Below, piece after piece: positions 62,105 to 64,000 of a stretch of 64,000 nt of DNA (its first letter is position 1; every line of letters begins with the position of its first letter). Made by a program: the position numbers and the translations under genes. The stretch comes from Rusavskia elegans. Taxonomy: Eukaryota > Ascomycota > Lecanoromycetes > Teloschistales > Teloschistaceae. The notes below the pieces were generated by a model. That model saw nothing but the letters and a program-made list of their open reading frames with translations. It did not search any database and was not told where the DNA came from. The stretch covers positions 62,001 through 126,000 of the forward strand of contig SAUG01000083.1 of NCBI GenBank assembly GCA_011316305.1, written 5' to 3'.

Positions 62105-63668
62105 ATGCTGCAGTCCCTGTCTTGCTCTCTTGTTTTTATCGCCATTGCATATGCACAGAGCAATGCTGTTTACTCGGGCTCAAACACCCTGCCAACCACC
62201 GCATCCTCCTCAAGCTCGATCCCAAATCTGGGCGGGGATGTCCTCCCCACCGGGGGAGTCTCCTATCTCGTCTTGAACTCTACCAAAACCCTCTACACCA
62301 GAAGCCTCAGCGGCGAAATTGGGAACCTAGGAACTACCATCGCCGTCGCCAACGCCTCGGCCTCAAGCTCGTCAACCTCCGTCACCCTGCTGCAAGGTTC
62401 AACCCAGCCCACCCCAGCCGTCAATGGCACAGCGACTGCCAATTCCACCTCAACCAGCACCTCGACATCGGAACAGCCCACAAATACTCAGCCTTGTAAC
62501 AATTACCCGGAGTTCTGCAACCGCAAGTACAGTAACATCACCGAGGTTGCCGCCCATAACAGTCCCTTTGTAATTCCCAACAACGCGGCTTCTAACCAAG
62601 CTTTGGGCGTCATTCATCAGCTGAACGATGGCATTCGTATGCTGCAAGGCCAAACCCACTTTGTCAACGGAACTGTGTACTATTGTCATACAAGCTGTGA
62701 CCTCCTGAACGCTGGTACCGCCGAGAGCTACTTTACCGACATAGCACGCTGGGTCCAGAGGCATCCTTATGATGTGAGTATCTTCTTCGGATTACATTCT
62801 TTGCTAGCGTTTTAGATTTGGGACCCGCGAGACACGATCCCAAGTGGTTAACCATCGCTCCCCTCAGCCGTCTGCAGATCAGTCCTTGTATTCTTCTATC
62901 CGGCTCTTCGACAAGATACTGATTCCGAATGCCACTGCAGGTCGTGACTTTGCTGATCGGAAATGGCGACCTGATCGAAGTCGGAAACTTTACGGCTCCC
63001 CTGGAATCGTCAGGCTTGGCCCGATATGCATACATCCCACCGGAGGTTCCTATGGCGATCGATGACTGGCCCACATTGGCGGAGATGATCTTGAGGCAGA
63101 AGCGAGTCGTCATATTTATGGACTACGAGGCCGACCAAACAGCAGTTCCCTATGTACTTGACGAATTCAGTCAGATGTGGGAGACCCCGTTTAGCCCGAC
63201 CAACCGAAGCTTCCCTTGTACCCAGGAACGTCCGCCCGATCTGAGCAGAGAAGACGCAGAGCAGAGATTGTATATGGCCAACCACAATCTCAACACCGAG
63301 CTCACGTTGGCGGGCATCAGCCTCCTTGTACCCACGGTATCGTTGCTCAACGAAACGAACAGTGTCAGCGGGTTTGGGAGCTTAGGTGCAATGGCGCAAG
63401 ACTGCAACGGTGTGTACGTTTTGAATAAGCAAGGCCAGCCGTTGCTTACTGGAGTGTAGAACGCTGGGCGCGACCACCAAACTTTCTTCTGGTGGATTAC
63501 TACAATGTGGGTTCGGGCAGTGTTTTCGAAGTCGCTGCAGAGCATAATAACGTGACTTACACCCGTTCCTGCTGCGGCATGGTCCGTTCCTTTGCAAGTA
63601 GAAGAAGTTGGAGCCACCCTGTGCTTGCTGGTATGCTCGGGATCACAGTTGTGTTTCTCTCAGCTTAG
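62105..63668 (+). CDS. Secreted PLC-like phosphodiesterase, probably GPI-anchored, 448 aa
   Basis: Predicted member of the PLC-like phosphodiesterase (PI-PLC X, TIM-barrel) superfamily found in fungal cell-surface proteins. Exons are 62,105-62,773, 62,941-63,409 and 63,460-63,668; the introns (167 and 50 nt) are GT-AG and frame-consistent. The start at 62,105 gives an ideal signal peptide (residues 1-18, ending AYAQ); an in-frame ATG at 62,054 would bury it. Residues ~25-130 are Ser/Thr-rich with N-glycosylation sites. The catalytic-type AHNS motif (H151) and QGQTH (H185) match the two histidines of the family, followed by CHTSC (194-198). Exon 3 encodes the conserved PNFLLVDYYN and CCG segments. 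The last ~17 residues are hydrophobic after small residues, as in a GPI signal. The natural substrate of these fungal proteins is not established. Confidence 0.9.
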
Positions 63669-64000
63669 CGACTACGATGAGGGCAGATACTAGCAATGTC
63701 AATGGACCATCAACAGCGCCGCTGTCAGTCTCGCCTGGAATTTGGGGACTAGCACTGTCGAAAGTTCTTCTTCAACTACTATTCTGAGCAGTATATTCTG
63801 CTCCTGTAGTGAGCGTCTTTGGGCACGGCAGCTGCCATTGCCAAGCCTGGCAAACGTTGGCTTCCGGTTCCAACACTATACGGCTTGCACCAGCCGCGTC
63901 AATAATGTCGTCCTTGATTGCCGAAAGTCTCGGTGCTGCTGAAAAGAGATGTGGAAGCGCTTGATTCGAGGAGCGAATGGGCTATTGGCCTCATGAAGCG
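63669..64000. other. Downstream flank of the PLC-like gene, cut by window edge
   Basis: It probably holds the 3' UTR. A 66-codon plus-strand frame (63,742-63,942) shows no motif and is not called. A neighbouring gene may begin beyond the window. Confidence 0.4.

Overview
The window looks like filamentous ascomycete (Pezizomycotina) nuclear DNA. The genes on the right have short GT-AG introns of 50-167 nt with CTGAC/CTAAT-like branch sites. The left ~54 kb carries the signature of repeat-induced point mutation (RIP): very AT-rich, CpA/TpG almost absent, TpA abundant, CpG retained, and no open frame of useful length on either strand.

Positions 1 to ~53,980 form a transposon graveyard. Recognisable layers are: (i) two Ty3/Gypsy-type retroelements in opposite orientation, one minus-strand relic at ~7.85-11.82 kb and one plus-strand copy with ~205-bp LTRs at 12,482-19,817; (ii) a family of TIR elements with ends TAGACTGGCC/GGCCAGTCTA and 8-bp target duplications (hAT-like) in three size classes, A (~160 bp), B (~375-480 bp) and C (~6.2 kb), often nested in each other and in the Gypsy elements; (iii) a ~423-bp SINE-like element with a tRNA-like, pol III-type head, present as two full and three partial copies; (iv) two other dispersed repeats (D, E) and large unassigned RIP-degraded stretches. 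One C copy carries a ~760-bp (AAAAAT)n expansion.

At ~53,980 the composition switches abruptly to balanced, gene-bearing DNA. Four genes are supported, arranged divergent-convergent-divergent: a classical short-chain dehydrogenase (54,443-55,505, minus, 3 exons, 310 aa), a large basic, probably nuclear protein of unknown function (57,301-59,789, plus, 2 exons, 807 aa), a SUR7/PalI-family four-span membrane protein (60,566-61,483, minus, 305 aa), and a secreted, probably GPI-anchored PLC-like phosphodiesterase (62,105-63,668, plus, 3 exons, 448 aa). The last two are both predicted to act at the cell surface and share a promoter region holding a perfect TGACGTCA site. The four do not form a recognisable pathway or biosynthetic cluster.

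I found no defence system, gene cluster or CRISPR array. The best candidates for something undescribed are the A/B/C TIR family with its nested target-duplication record and the tRNA-headed SINE-like family.
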